From: Carnegiea gigantea
Taxonomy: Eukaryota; Streptophyta; Magnoliopsida; Caryophyllales; Cactaceae
DNA: 64,000 bases
Reading direction: 5' to 3'
Assembly (NCBI GenBank): GCA_029747015.1
Contig: JAKOGI010001191.1
Span: forward strand, 37,501-101,500
Part shown: positions 1 to 13,188 of the stretch, piece after piece
How the letters are laid out: each line of letters opens with the position of its first letter
Numbering within the stretch: the stretch's first letter is position 1
Position numbers and translations under genes: made by a program
The notes under the pieces: generated by a model
Database searches by the model: none
Told to the model about the DNA's origin: nothing
The model's input: the letters and a program-made list of their open reading frames with translations, nothing else

Positions 1-1261
1 TCGTTTGCCTTATGATAAACTGCTCCCCTAATAAAGCATTGTAGTATGACATCTTTGTTTACCCCACTTTATCAAAACCTTCCATAAGGTTCCCCTTTTC
101 ATCTTTGATTTGGTATATATATTAGGCAAGCTTTCTTTGTTTTGCTCTGGCAAAGAAAGTTCTAGTATTGTCATCTCCATAGCTAATTCATTCCATTTTG
201 CATTGTTGTTTCATAAGTGCCATGCTTGAGGACAAGATGGTGATGTACCTGCTTCTTGCTTCTTTCTCTGCTTGAATGGTCCTGCTATTTAGGGGGTCCT
301 CTTGCAGTAAATGCTGTATTCTGGTGAGCCCTCCTCTGGCCAGTTCTTGCTGAGCTCTTAAATTTGCATAGTTGTCTTTGTGCAGCCTACTCAAGAGTGC
401 TTTTAGCTTGTTCATGACAGTTCTTAATTGGTTCAGAGGGTTGGTTGTATTTGGAGGGATGACGGAGTCTACCAGCTTAGTGAAATCAGGATGTTTGCAC
501 CACATCTTACAAAAGAAGAATTTCCTTTTTGGCTTAGATGAGGGAGGAAACTGAATAAGCATGGGGGAGTAATCTGATAAGCCATTTGCAAGGTATTGAT
601 TTTGTGTAAAATCAAATATCTCATACCCATGGATGTTGATCAGTGTCCTATCTATTCTACTCTGTACTGTTTTGTTTGTCCATGAGTAGTAAGCCCTATT
701 TCATCTCATTTCTTGCAAGTCACCATATTCAATTAACTCTGCCATTTCTCTTATCTCTGTATCATGGATATCATTCCCGCCTCTTCTATCTTCTTTATAT
801 AATACAGCACTGAAATCCCCAAGTATACACCAGACTTCTATTACCTGATGAGATATTACTTTTAGTTCCTCCCACATTGGTTGCCTCTGCTATTCATGAT
901 TCATCCCATATACAAAAGTGATGTAAAACTTTTTGTTGGTGGTCACTTGAGTGACATAACTGTGAATAAGCTGATTAGACTTTTGAATTACCTGCACTTC
1001 ATAGCTTATGGTTTGCCAGGCTATCCATATTCTCCCCTTGATGGTAGGGGTGGATTTATTATCCCATCTCCATCCTGAGAATGCTCTTGCTGCAACAAAA
1101 CTATCATTTGCCATCTTTATTTTTGTCTCTATGAGTCCTATCATACCTACCTTATTGGTATGCAAGAAAGCTTTGAGGTCCTCTTGCTTATTAGGCCAGT
1201 TGAGGCCCCTTATGTTCCAAGTTATGATATTATCCATTGGAATACCCATCTCCTCCACCAT
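1..1261 (-). pseudogene. LINE ORF2 (endonuclease part), broken, runs off left edge
   Basis: This is the 5' part of a plant L1-type non-LTR retrotransposon ORF2. From the ATG at 1261 it reads the apurinic endonuclease start (ITWNIRGLNWPNKQ, then GLIETKI), followed by an FVYGMNHE-type motif, ILGDFSAVL, and an SRIDRTLI plus NGLSDYSPM segment. These are the order and motifs of the L1 endonuclease. The region after about 560 (LIQFPPSSKPKRKF onward) is the usual spacer before the reverse transcriptase, which lies outside the window. Two in-frame nonsense codons are visible, one just after 890 and a TGA at 701-703 where a Trp is expected. Some further breaks lie near position 1-60. The copy therefore cannot make a working ORF2. 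ORF1 lies upstream at 1444-2259 in the usual LINE order. Confidence 0.85.
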
Positions 1262-1443
1262 TCTCCTTCTTATTTCCCATATTCATTGATATTTCCAAAG
1301 CCTGAAAGGGGTTTTCTAGCTCATATGTGGTTTGGTTTGCTGTATGCTGCGTTTGTTTGGCTGCATTCCTTTTTGCTACTTGAGTAAACTCTTCCATTGA
1401 TGGTGATGGGTGCTGCTCTGCTGTCTGTGAAAGCTGCTCAGTG

Positions 1444-2259
1444 TTACTCCCCTATAGGCATAGTTTTTTGTACAGGTCTCCATTCTGTTCTGATACCTCC
1501 CTTCTTCTTGCAATTGATTTCTTCGTGCCCAAACATCTTACAGTAGGTGTACTTTATTGGTTTCCGTTCATAGTGCACTTGTTGCATGATTAGTACCTCC
1601 TCCTCATTGGAGAATTCAATGTAGTCAGGGAACTGACCATCTAAGGGAATGTTGATTAGTATTCTAGCATATTTGATCATCATTTTTTCTTTGGTAAACT
1701 TGTCTGTTTTTAGAGGGATCCCTAGGATGCTTCCTATTTTGCTGAGACTCTTGTTGCCACAAAATTTGATGTCAAGCTCTGGCAACTGAACCCAAATGGG
1801 GAGGGATTTGATGTTCTCAATTTGTAAGTCCATTTGGGGATTCCATCCCTTAACCAAAATCAGTTTAGCATCAAAATAATAGATGCCTTTCTTTTTCACT
1901 GCTAGTGTGTCATGGATATTCAGGAAACGAATCATAAACACCCCCGTTCTGACCTGTAAGATTTTGTCAATCTCGTACGCTCCCCAAATACATCTAATAA
2001 AACCGTGCATGATTTGATAGGGAGGGTTTGCCCCTAAAAAAGAGCAGATTACAGCATTCTGCCAGTATTCAATTTCATTTTCCACATCCTCTTTATCAAT
2101 TTTTGCAATTTTCTTCCAATCAATAATCTTAGCTGAGACAAATTTAAGTTCAGTTCCTTCTTCAGGATCAACGAGACTCGCATAGGAACTTGCAGGGTTT
2201 ACCTGGATGCTTGATGAATTCTCCTGCCATGGTACTGTTCCATTGGATTTGTTGGCCAA
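1444..2259 (-). CDS. LINE ORF1: DUF4283 plus zinc-knuckle gag-like protein
   Basis: An open 271-codon frame 182 bp upstream of the LINE ORF2 on the same strand. The middle of the protein (about residues 60-190) has the plant DUF4283 pattern: a stretch ending NAVICSFLGANPPYQ, then FMIRFLN, LILVKGWNPQMDL and LPIWVQLPELDIKF. The C-terminal part (about residues 235-250) has a zinc-knuckle-like YTYCKMFGHEEINC, in which the first Cys of CCHC is replaced by Tyr. DUF4283/CCHC proteins are the nucleic-acid-binding ORF1 of plant L1 elements. The frame is open, but the degraded knuckle and the broken ORF2 argue that the copy is dead. The start is the first ATG of the open frame. Confidence 0.8.
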   Translation of the reverse strand: MANKSNGTVPWQENSSSIQVNPASSYASLVDPEEGTELKFVSAKIIDWKKIAKIDKEDVENEIEYWQNAVICSFLGANPPYQIMHGFIRCIWGAYEIDKILQVRTGVFMIRFLNIHDTLAVKKKGIYYFDAKLILVKGWNPQMDLQIENIKSLPIWVQLPELDIKFCGNKSLSKIGSILGIPLKTDKFTKEKMMIKYARILINIPLDGQFPDYIEFSNEEEVLIMQQVHYERKPIKYTYCKMFGHEEINCKKKGGIRTEWRPVQKTMPIGE

Positions 2260-2418
2260 AACTTCCTCTTGATACTGTTCCTGGATTGCTGATGAATGAC
2301 TTTCTTCATTCTAGCCACTTTGAGGCTCGATTGGGCTGCTTAGGGATAGCAATTTCGATCTTCCTCTCCTTCCTCCTCTTGCCACAGCTGCTAGCGAGGA
2401 GCTTCAGAGAATTCCAGA

Positions 2419-4579
<2,161 letters not shown>

Positions 4580-4632
<53 letters not shown>
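4580..4632. repeat. (TA)n microsatellite
   Basis: An uninterrupted TA run of about 53 bp in AT-rich intergenic DNA, about 240 bp left of the copia element. Confidence 0.95.
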
Positions 4633-4634
<2 letters not shown>

Positions 4635-4873
4635 AACGTGATATTCCATTGACTATTTGTGTCCGAAAATTCTTTGCCATGATCATCATCATTTCTTTTT
4701 TTCTTTTCTTTGGAGGTTGTTGTGCCGATGCGAACCCTCCTTGCGAATGTGTGTACGTCATCCGCTTGTTAAATTGTTTATAATTTTCCAAAAATTATTG
4801 TGGTTCTTTGAATTGCCTAAATGAAACTCAGATGTTTTCTATTAATTTTTCGCATGTAGTGCTTGAAAACTAT

Positions 4874-5614
4874 TGTTGGTAGTAATGACATTAAGATAAC
4901 TCTTTTTCCCCTCTATAATTATCTCACATAGGGAGTTTTGGCACTTTGTGTGGGGTTTATATTTCCCCGTCTAGTTGGCCTTGTTGAATGATTTGGGCCT
5001 AGTTTTCCTAGTGGAGTGGGAAAAGATGATCACCACACAGTGTGCGCATTGCCTAAGCCTGCCAAGCCAGGCTCAAGCGTTGCGTGGGCTTGGGCTTGGA
5101 TTGGATCTACTAATCTTTTTGGAGAAACATTGTTTAATTTTTGTCTGCTGGCTTTTCCGATCAATGATTCTGCACTGATATTTCTCCACAGTTTACTCCA
5201 AACTGCAACTATTTTTGGCAGCCAATTTACTAAAGTTAGCGGTCCACAACAGCTAATTATTTTTTTCCACAAGCTCTCTTGTTCAGCTGCTTCCTCTCCA
5301 GTCCAACAGCCATTTTCTCTACCATAAATACAGCACTCTTCAGCTGTAAAAAAAATGCACAGCAAGTTCTCTCTTCTCTTCTCTTCTTCTACTATTCTGT
5401 TCTCTCTCTTTTCTGGACAATTTCTACACTGCGTGCTCCAAGTCTCTGGCCTCGAGTGCACGAGTTTAGAGGTACACTGTGTTAATCTTGGGAAGCAATC
5501 GACTGATTTGATTTGCACCACGGTCAAGTCGAAATTACTTTCAAGCTAGTGGTATACCATGGCACAATGTTAACTCTCTCTCTCTATCTTGATTTCCTTA
5601 CAATATTTTCTACA
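4874..5614 (+). repeat. 5' LTR of copia element
   Basis: Begins TGTTGGTAGTAATG and ends TTCTACA. It aligns along its length with 10539-11300, for example TTTTGGCACTT and the GGCACAATGTTAACTCTCTC block. A TATA-like CCATAAATACAGCACTC at about 5321 may be the element promoter; its counterpart in the other LTR is CTATAAATATAGCACTC at about 11018. Confidence 0.92.
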
Positions 5615-5648
5615 ATTTGAAAGCAATTTCCTTATTTCCTTCAAATCA

Positions 5649-6606
5649 ATGGCTCTTTCTGTCCACAAAGCTCTTCTCGACCTCTCAAAATTAGAACCCT
5701 TAGATGGAACCAACTATAGACGTTGGTCTCAAAAATTGCTCATATTCTTTGAACAACTAGAGGTTGATTACGTGTTGTTATTTGACCTCACTGAAGAGAA
5801 CAATACTTCTGAAATAACTGCTGCCTCTGGTGATGGAATTGTTAAAGATAAATCCAAAGCTATTGATGAAGAAACAAAGAAGAAATTTGAGAAAGACAAT
5901 AAAATGGTCAAGGGGTCTTTATTGAATCATATGACTAACCCCCTGTTTGATTTGTTTGTCACCTTCAAATCTGCCAAGATCATTTGGGAGAAATTGGAGG
6001 TCAAGTACGGAGCTGATGACACTGGAAAGAAGAAGTATGTAGTCAGCGTATGCTACGTTTCCAGATTACTGATGACAAGCCAATCATAGAATAGGTTTAT
6101 GTTTATAAGAACCTATGTGCTAAAGTCCTGAACAAGAATATGACAATGTGCGAGGTAATGTAGGCTAATGTGCTAATTGAGAAGTTTTCACTATCCTGGA
6201 GTGACTACAGGAACTAGCTGAAATATAAGATGAAAGACTTCATCCTGTAAGAACTGATCAGCCACATGAGAATCAAAGAGGCCAATCGTCTAAAAGATAA
6301 GATGGATTCTCTTTCTTTATATTCTTCTAAAGCTAACCTAGTTAAATCTGTTGTGCCTACAAATAGAGACAGGTTTAAAAGAAAAAGTAGAAAGAACCAG
6401 AAGTCAAGCTATCCTAAGCGGCAGAACAAGCTCAGCAATAAGATCCAGAAACCAAGAGGGTTGTATCATGTCTGCAGCAAGCCAGGGCATAAGGCATACC
6501 AATGTCCACTTCACAGAGGGCAGTCACAGCCAAATCAAAAGCCTATAGCCCAAGCTAACCTTGCCAAGGATACAAAAGTCATCTATACGGTAGTCAAAGA
6601 GGCAAA
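5649..6606 (+). pseudogene. Copia gag (UBN2-type) with zinc knuckle, broken
   Basis: The first ATG lies only 34 bp past the 5' LTR. The protein starts MALSVHKALLDLSKLEPL, followed by DGTNYRRWSQKLLIFFEQ and IIWEKLEVKYGADDTGKKK, all typical of copia gag. The frame shifts after about 6033, continues as RFQITDDKP, and then meets stops. It resumes from 6266 (SHMRIKEANRLKDKMDSL). A knuckle-like YHVCSKPGHKAYQC lies near 6463-6504, with the first Cys changed to Tyr. The product would be the nucleocapsid of the element; this copy cannot make it whole. Confidence 0.85.
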
Positions 6607-7037
6607 CCTAGTTGCAAACAGTGCTAAATAGATCTATAATACTGGAGCTTCAAGGCGCTTCTGTACCAACAAAGAAGTCATGCAGGACTTTAAAAGATGT
6701 TGCACATGGTGAATGCATCTATATGGGAAACTCTACGGTTGCTAGAGTTATGGGTAAAGGGAAGATTCTCCTTAAATTTACTTCTGACAAATTATTGTCT
6801 TTAAATAGTATGTTGTATGTACCTTCCCTTTGTAAAAATTTAGTTTCTGGTATACTTCTCAATAAAACTGGACTGAAAACTATTGTAAGAGATGACAAGG
6901 TTGTTATCTCTCATAACGGGGTCTTCGTTGGGAAGGAATACCTGAATGGAAGTCTATTTGTACTAAATCTTGCTTCTGAAACTTCGAATGAAAATGCTTC
7001 TACTTCTGCTTATATTATTGAGTCTATAGATTTATGA
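6607..7037 (+). pseudogene. Copia protease region, active-site Asp lost
   Basis: The aspartic-protease signature reads IYNTGASRRFC at about 6632-6664, where families have DTGAS. The codon at 6638-6640 is AAT (Asn), so the catalytic Asp is gone. A TAG stop at 6629-6631 sits just before it. Downstream reading continues LYVPSLCKNLVSG, the hydrophobic segment shared by copia proteases. Reading resumes in the integrase region from 7026. Confidence 0.8.
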
Positions 7038-7829
7038 TATGGTAGGCTATGCCATGTTAATTTTGCTTCTATAAAATGACTCAAAAATTTGAAACTAATA
7101 CCTACTGCGAATGTTGATAATGTTTCCATCTGTGTTCGTAGAAGCAAAATATGCCAAAAAGCCCTTTAAATCAGTTACTAGTAGACAAACAACACTGTTA
7201 GAACTAGTAGGCTCAGACTTAGCTGACTTTAAGAACACAGCCAGCAAAGGAGGGAAAATGTACTACATCACCTTTGTAGATGACTGCTCTAGGTATACCG
7301 AAGTTTACCTCTTTCAGTCCAAAAATGAGGCTAAAAATGAGGCTGAGGAAATATTTTTGAAATACAAAGTAGAAGTAGAAAATCAATTGGACCGAAAGAT
7401 TAAAAGACTTAGAATCGATAGGGGTGGAGAATATGAGACTAACTCTTTGACAGCCTTTTGTGAGAAAATAAGCATAATACATAAGGTTAGTGTATCCCGT
7501 ACTCGCCAACAAAATGGGATAGCCGAACGCAAAAATAAAACTCTTGAAGAAATGATGAATGCCATGCTTTTGAGTTCGGGACTTCCTGATAACATGTGGA
7601 AGGAAGTTGTTTTGTCTGCTTACTATATTCTTAATAGAGTACCCTATAAGAAGTTAGACCAAACCCCGGATGAGCTATGGAAAGACTATGCTCCTAACTT
7701 GAGTTTCTTAAGGGTGTGCGGGTGTTTGGCTAAAGTTTTCTTACCTGATTTCAAACAGGAAAAGATAGGACCTAAAACCTTTGATTCTGTGTTTATTGGT
7801 TATGCCCAAATAGTGCTGCATATAGATTT
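7038..7829 (+). pseudogene. Copia GAG-pre-integrase and integrase core
   Basis: A broken GAG-pre-integrase segment (GRLCHVNFASIK at about 7042) leads into an open integrase core from 7128. The catalytic triad is visible as SDLADF, RIDRGGEY and GIAERKNK (Asp, Asp, Glu). Further marks are MYYITFVDDCSRYTEVY, SAYYILNRVPYKK and PDELWKDYAPNL. A 12-bp local duplication gives KNEAKNEAEE near 7326. The catalytic region is the best preserved part of the element, but stops on both sides make it part of a dead pol. Confidence 0.88.
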
Positions 7830-8061
7830 ATGTCATTGAATGACTTCTCTATTAGTGAGTCTATGGATGCAGAGTTTTTTGAGCATGTATTTCCTTTGAA
7901 AAAGAATATTCTTGCTCCTGTGCATGAAAACATATATATGCCTGATATTGTGCCTTCGTTTGCTTCTAGTTCTGAGGTTAGAAACTTAGTTGATGAACCT
8001 AGGAGTCAGAGACCTAGAGTTGAGACTAGTTTTAGTCCTGACTTCCTCACTAGTTTTTTGA

Positions 8062-9948
8062 TTGAAGACTTTGACGTTAATCTTGTCTAGTAAACTAGTA
8101 TCTGCCTTCTTTATTGAAGAAAATCCAAAAACCTATGAAGATGCTATGAGAGCTATAGATGTTAGTTTCTGTGAAGAAGTCATTAAAAGTAAATTAGACT
8201 CTGTAGTGTCTAATCAAACTTGGGAGTTAGTTGAACTTCCTAAAGGTTGTAAACCTATTAGCAGTAAATGAATCTTCAAAAAGAAGCTAAGGCCTGATGG
8301 TTCTATTGATAAATACAAAGCCAGACTAGTGACAAGGGGGTTTAACCATGTTAGAGAATAAAGTTATTCCTGGGCCTTTAACCATCAACTTAAACTTTTA
8401 ATTGAGTTGGTTCTTGAATATGGTATTAGAGTCTTTCTGAGCGAGAGGTCTCAAGTTCGAATCTCAGCAACCCCCATATTGATTTGTTGCGTAAGATAGG
8501 GGGATCCTCTGCAGCATCTGCGCTTCAAGCCCAAAAGGCATTTGCGTGAGGGGGCATGTTAGAGAATAAAATTATTCTTGGGCTTTCAACCATCAGTTTA
8601 AACTTTTGGTTGAATTGGTTCTTGAACAAACCAAAAAAAAAAGGGGGTTGACTACTTTGATACTTATTCTCCTGTGACCAAAATAGCTACCATCAGAACT
8701 CTAGTCGCTCTAACTGCTATTAATGGTCTTGTTGTGCATCAAACGGACGTCAAAATAATATTCCTTAATGGTGACCTAGAGGAAGAGATTTACATATCTC
8801 AACCTGACAGATGTGTAGTCCTTGGGCAGGAAAGTAAAGTATGTAAGTTTAAGAAATCCCTTTACGGTCTTAAACAAGCTCCTAAATAGTGGTATGAAAA
8901 TTTTGATAGCACAGTAGTACAAAATGAATTTGTTGTGGACATTTCTAGCTCCTGTGTGTATTTAAAGGTTATTGGTTCAGATTGCATGATAATATGTCTG
9001 TATATGGATGACATGTTGATTTTTGGTACTAGTGTGCATGTTGTTAATGAGACTAAAAAGTTGTTGTCCTCTTATTTTGAAATGAAGGGCATGGGTGAAG
9101 CTGATGTATCCTAGGAATTAAGATTAGAAAGATTGATGATGATTTTTCTTTGTGTCAGTCTCATTACATTAAGAAAGTGTTGAAAAAATTTAACTGTTTT
9201 GATGTGCACCTGTGAGAACTTCTTATGACCCTAGCATACATCTTTAAAAAAACAAAAGGCCTAGTGTCTCACAGACTGAGTATGCTAAAATCATAGGAAG
9301 TGTGATATTTTTCATGAACTATACTCAACCTGACATTGCTTATGCTGTTAGTCGATTGAGTGGTTACACTCATAACCCTAGTAAAGAACATTGGAATGCA
9401 TTATTTCGATTGCTTAAATACTTGAGAGGTATTACAGATTGGTGTTTGCATTTTAATAAATTTCCTACTGTGTGTAGAAGGATTTTGCAATGCAAACTGG
9501 GTATCTGATAATGATGAGGTAAGTTCTACCAGTGGTTATGTTTTTACTTTAGGTGGAGGAGCTATCTCATGGAAGTCTATAAAGCACACCTGTATAGCTT
9601 GCTCCACCATGAAAGTTGAATTCATTGCTCTTGAGTTGGCAGGTCAAGAAGGAGAGTGGCTAAAAGGTCTACTAGCAGATATGCCATTGTGGGGGAGGTA
9701 GCCTACGGCTATTTCCCTTCACTGTGACTCACAGGCAGCAATTGGAGTTGCACACAATAGTGTGTATAATGGAAAGAAGAGACATTCGCATCAGACATAG
9801 TGCGGTAAAACAGCTGCTAAAACATGGTGTCATTTCCTTGGAATATGTCAGATCCGAGAAAAACCTAACGAATCCTCCGACCAAGGGATTGACTAGGCGA
9901 GTCATTCTTGATACGTCGAGGGGGATGGGTCTTAAGCCCATGGAGTGA
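8062..9948 (+). pseudogene. Copia reverse transcriptase and RNase H, split by a TRIM
   Basis: The RT starts near 8100 (KTYEDAMRA, NQTWELVELPKGCKPISSK, then DKYKARLVTRGFN). It is interrupted at 8348 by a 280-bp insertion and resumes after 8633 as GVDYFDTYSPVTKIATIRTL. Then come HQTDVKIIFLNGDLEEEIY, SLYGLKQAPK, a stop at 8887, and the catalytic LYMDDMLIF at about 8998. Several stops and shifts follow to 9300. RNase H is seen as [20 protein letters not shown] (9320), [17 protein letters not shown] (9620) and QLLKHGVISLEYVRSEKN (9811). The order is standard for copia; the copy is inactive. Confidence 0.88.
8349..8628 (+). mobile_element. TRIM/SMART miniature LTR retrotransposon
   Basis: A 280-bp non-coding element with 72-bp direct terminal repeats (8349-8420 and 8557-8628) that begin TGTTAGAGAATAAA and end TTCTTGAA-A. 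Immediately after the left repeat is TGGTATTAGAGTC (8421-8433), close to the plant initiator-Met-tRNA primer-binding site. Immediately before the right repeat is a purine tract (GTGAGGGGGCA, 8546-8556). The perfect 5-bp target duplication AACCA lies at 8344-8348 and 8629-8633. It has every LTR-retrotransposon landmark but no coding, which is the definition of TRIM/SMART. It interrupts the copia RT, so it inserted later than that element. Confidence 0.93.
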
Positions 9949-10538
9949 GATAGTATAGTGGATACCCTTTTATGGTCAAACAAAGCCATATTATCCTCAA
10001 CACGCACTACATTCTCACCCCTATGACCTGCAGTAGTGCTTATGAGAGGTTGAGCTTTTATACTCTTAATGAATCCATAGCCCATTGGAGTAGTGCTATT
10101 GATGCGCTTGATGGATTCACTGCTTGATACAAGTGAGGTTGAGCACTATTCTACTCTTAATGATTTCATAGCTGTGGTTATGGTAGTCCATGTTGAGATG
10201 GACTTGATGGAATTATCTATGTAAGTGTAAAGGTTTGGCCGCCTTTTATGAGAGACTCAGCGCAGTCTTTTTAGAGCACTTATGAGGCCTAAGGTGTGCA
10301 CATGGCCCTAAAAGGCGCTAGTTTGTTATTGCGTAATACACAGTATTAACGAGGGTTGATATGTGTTATGGAGGTCTCAACCAGGGTCTATCAAGTTCAA
10401 GATTCGTTCACTCGAATAGACACAGTTGTTGCCTTAGTTCACTATATGTCAATTCAATTGAAAGACATTGATACCTAAGTATCCAACCTTTTCTTTGCCC
10501 AGATCCTTTCCTCGCTAGTCTGTATGCCATTAGGGGAT
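9949..10538 (+). other. Copia 3' non-coding region with polypurine tract
   Basis: No coding is seen between the RNase H end and the 3' LTR. It ends with ATTAGGGGAT at 10529-10538, the expected polypurine primer directly against the LTR start TGTTGG. Confidence 0.7.
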
Positions 10539-11300
10539 TGTTGGTAGTAATGGCATTAAGATAGCTATTTTTCCTCCTCTATAATTATCCTACATAGGAT
10601 GTTTTGGCACTTGATTTGGGGTTTATATTTCCACTCCTTACTTGACCTTACTGAATAATTTGGGCCTAGTTTTTCTAATGGAGTGGGGAAGGGTGACAAC
10701 CACACGCGCACACGAACCCCCCGACCACCCGGTCGAGGCCGGGGCAGGCTGGGTGCAAGCGTGGCGTGGGCTTGGGCTTGGGCTTGAGCCTTGGTCAGAC
10801 TTACCAGTATTTTTGGAGAAATATTGTTTAATTTGTGTTTGTTCGCCTTCCCGATCAATAATTCTGCACTGATATATTTCTCCACAGTTTACTCCAAACC
10901 ACAACTATTTTTGGCAGCTAGTTTACTAAAGTTAGCAGTCCACAATAGCTAATTATTTCTATCCACAAGCTCTCCTGTTCAACTGCTTCCTCTCCACTCC
11001 AACAACCATTTCTCTCCTATAAATATAGCACTCTTCAGCTGCAAAAAAAAGTTCTCTCTTCTCTTCTCTTCTTCTACTGTTCTGTTCTCTCTCTTTTCTA
11101 GGCAATTTCTACATTGCGTGTTCCATGTCTCTGACCTCGAGTGCACGAGTTTAGAGACGCACTGTGTTAGCCTTGGGGAGCAATCGACTAATTTGATCTG
11201 CACTGCGGTCAAGCCGAAATTACTTTCAGGGTAGTGATATACCACGGCACAATGTTAACTCTCTCTTTCTGCCATTGATTTCCTCACAATATTTCTTATA
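10539..11300 (+). repeat. 3' LTR of copia element
   Basis: Begins TGTTGGTAGTAATG like the 5' LTR and ends TTCTTATA; the terminal CA appears mutated to TA. The TSD ACTAT follows directly at 11301-11305. The middle has extra GC-rich sequence (about 10703-10760) relative to the 5' copy. Confidence 0.92.
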
Positions 11301-11377
11301 ACTATTTCTCCTTAAAATAAAAGAGTATATATTTTATATAGAAACAACAACTCTATTTCAGTTAATGGAAGACTAAC

Positions 11378-11690
11378 GTCCTGTTTGAGAAACAACTATT
11401 AGCTATTCATATTAGTTGTTAATTGTTTGAATTAGTTATTTGTAGAAAAATTATTTGATAAAATTAACTATTTCGGATAAAGTTGTGAAACTAAAGCTAA
11501 TTTTCAAAAAAGTTCTTCCAAAAAGCTCACAAAATTAACCTTTTAGACCCGAAAAACTCTTCACCAAAAAGTTCTTTTATCAAACATCTAAAATAATTTT
11601 TTGACTAAGTCAAATAGTTAATTTTGATCAAAAAAAATTTTTTATCAAAGAACTCTACAAAATGTTATTTAACAAACACCCAAAAAAGAC
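11378..11690. mobile_element. MITE of the TGTTTG-ended family, copy 1
   Basis: About 310 bp, AT-rich and non-coding, with terminal inverted repeats beginning GTCCTGTTTGAGAAACAA on the left and GGGTGTTTGTTAAATAAC read inward from the right. The interior carries the phrase TATTAGCTATT-ATATTA followed by TGTTTGAATTA, shared with the larger copy at 12353-13188. The ends suggest a hAT- or Mutator-derived MITE. Exact edges and TSD are uncertain. Confidence 0.6.
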
Positions 11691-12352
11691 GTGGACAATT
11701 ATTATCAAGAATAAAAAATGCTGCATTTGGTACATCATAATTTTCTGCCCCCCCTTTTTTTTTGGTGACAAATAAATGAAAACAGATGAAGTTAGGTAAT
11801 GGAATGACAAATTGCAATGGCAAGTGGGTGCACTGATGCGCTGACAGATAGGAGATAAACAAAATTAAATATTCCTAAATTATATAATTGAAAAGGAAAG
11901 CCCTTACACATTTCTCGTTAGAATGGAAGGTGAAAGGCATGGTGATAGAGCGATGGGGTTGAAGCGAATCCCAGTGCATTACGCAGGCGAGGCCATCCCA
12001 TTGATCATTCCTGTTTTGGCCAACACGCTCTCTGTCACATTCATGGGTTGACATCATTCATGACAAACGTGACTCTGATTTATCGGCCTTGGGGCATCCA
12101 TTGTTTTTTTAACGGTTTTATTAACCATTGCCCTTATGGCTATGGTTAACGGTCACTATAAATATATTAAATGCTGAAAATAACTCGCCTTTTAATAGCC
12201 ACATGAAATACAATTACCATTTGTCTTCTAAAATTATCCTTGTCTCGAATTTTACAAGCAAAGAAATCAATAGCAAAACCATCAGCATAGCAACCCCACC
12301 ACCACCACTACTATTAGAGTACAAATACATTCCTCGATTCTCAAACATTACG
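11691..12352. other. Intergenic, nothing recognised
   Basis: AT-rich sequence with short open frames that have no recognisable similarity. Confidence 0.5.
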
Positions 12353-13188
12353 ACTCTGTTTGATACTCAGCTGTTAACTGTTAGATATTAGCTATTTATA
12401 TTAACTATTAGCTGTTAACTGTTTGAATTAACTATTTATGTTACCTATTTAAATTAGCTGTTTCTAGAAAAAGTGTTTGGTAAAATTAGTTGTTTTTAGA
12501 AAATATGTTTGGTAAAATTCCATTGATGCCCTTTCTCTAAAATACTTTTCAATTGAATAAGTTTTTATCTATTGATCATCTTATTTTGTTTTTAAAAAAA
12601 TTAATATATGTCATATGTACAAATTAGTTTCATCCTTGAAACTTTATCTTTTATTAATTTAAATAATTTGTGTTCATTACTTATTTTCTTTTGTTTTCAA
12701 TGTTTACTTACTTATGTAATGCGTACATCTTATAACCTTTGTTATTATTGCAATTGATATGAACTTGCATTTATATTTTTGTCATGAATTGAAATATGTA
12801 TGGATTTCGAATAATTTAATCTTCATCAACCCAAAAGAAAACTAGGAATATGGTTCATTAATGACAATAGGGTGGGTGGAGATAAAGGTGGGAAGGTTGA
12901 ATAGAAGAAATTGGAGGTAAAAGATGTCTAAGATTTAGGCAAGGTAAGAAATTAGGAATAGAGTTTATTAATGGCATGCATGCAATTTTGTCAAACTTTT
13001 GGACAATATTGTAATTTTTACAAGCAGCTATTCCCAAAAGGCTAATGAAAATAGTTGTTTGAAAAAGAGCTATTTGGGGCAAAATAGCTCTTCCAAATAA
13101 ATGTTTACCAAACACCACTTTAACTATTTGGTTGAGTCAAAACAGTTAAAGTCTTCCCAAACAATTGTGTTACTAAACACCCCCTAAT
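12353..13188. mobile_element. MITE-like non-autonomous DNA transposon, copy 2
   Basis: About 830 bp with ends GACTCTGTTTGATACTCAG and, reading inward from the right, GGGGTGTTTAGTAACAC. The left interior repeats short TTAGCTATT/GTTAACTGTT blocks like copy 1. The right interior has AAAAAGAGCTATTTGGG and its near complement. No transposase is present. It is a longer relative of 11378-11690. Confidence 0.6.

Larger units (their letters stand above)
4874..11300 (+). mobile_element. Ty1-copia LTR retrotransposon, full-length but decayed
   Basis: A complete element of 6427 bp bounded by two similar LTRs (4874-5614 and 10539-11300). It is flanked by the perfect 5-bp target-site duplication ACTAT at 4869-4873 and 11301-11305. 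Internal order is gag, protease, integrase, reverse transcriptase, RNase H; integrase before RT identifies Ty1-copia. Coding is broken by many stops and frameshifts, and a 280-bp TRIM/SMART element sits inside the RT. The two LTRs differ at many positions by eye, including indels, so the insertion is not recent. A purine-rich TAGGGGAT tract abuts the 3' LTR. No TGG-type tRNA primer-binding site follows the 5' LTR. Confidence 0.93.

Noticed and set aside
5030..5527. A 165-codon open frame on the minus strand
   Set aside because: It lies inside the copia 5' LTR and shares text with the other LTR in a different state of openness. No protein motif is present.
8421..8480. A possible tRNA gene or tRNA-derived SINE (TGGTATTAGAG and GTTCGAATCTC look like box A and box B)
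   Set aside because: The segment lies directly after a 72-bp direct repeat that recurs 136 bp later, with a purine tract and a 5-bp duplication. This makes it a TRIM primer site rather than a tRNA promoter.
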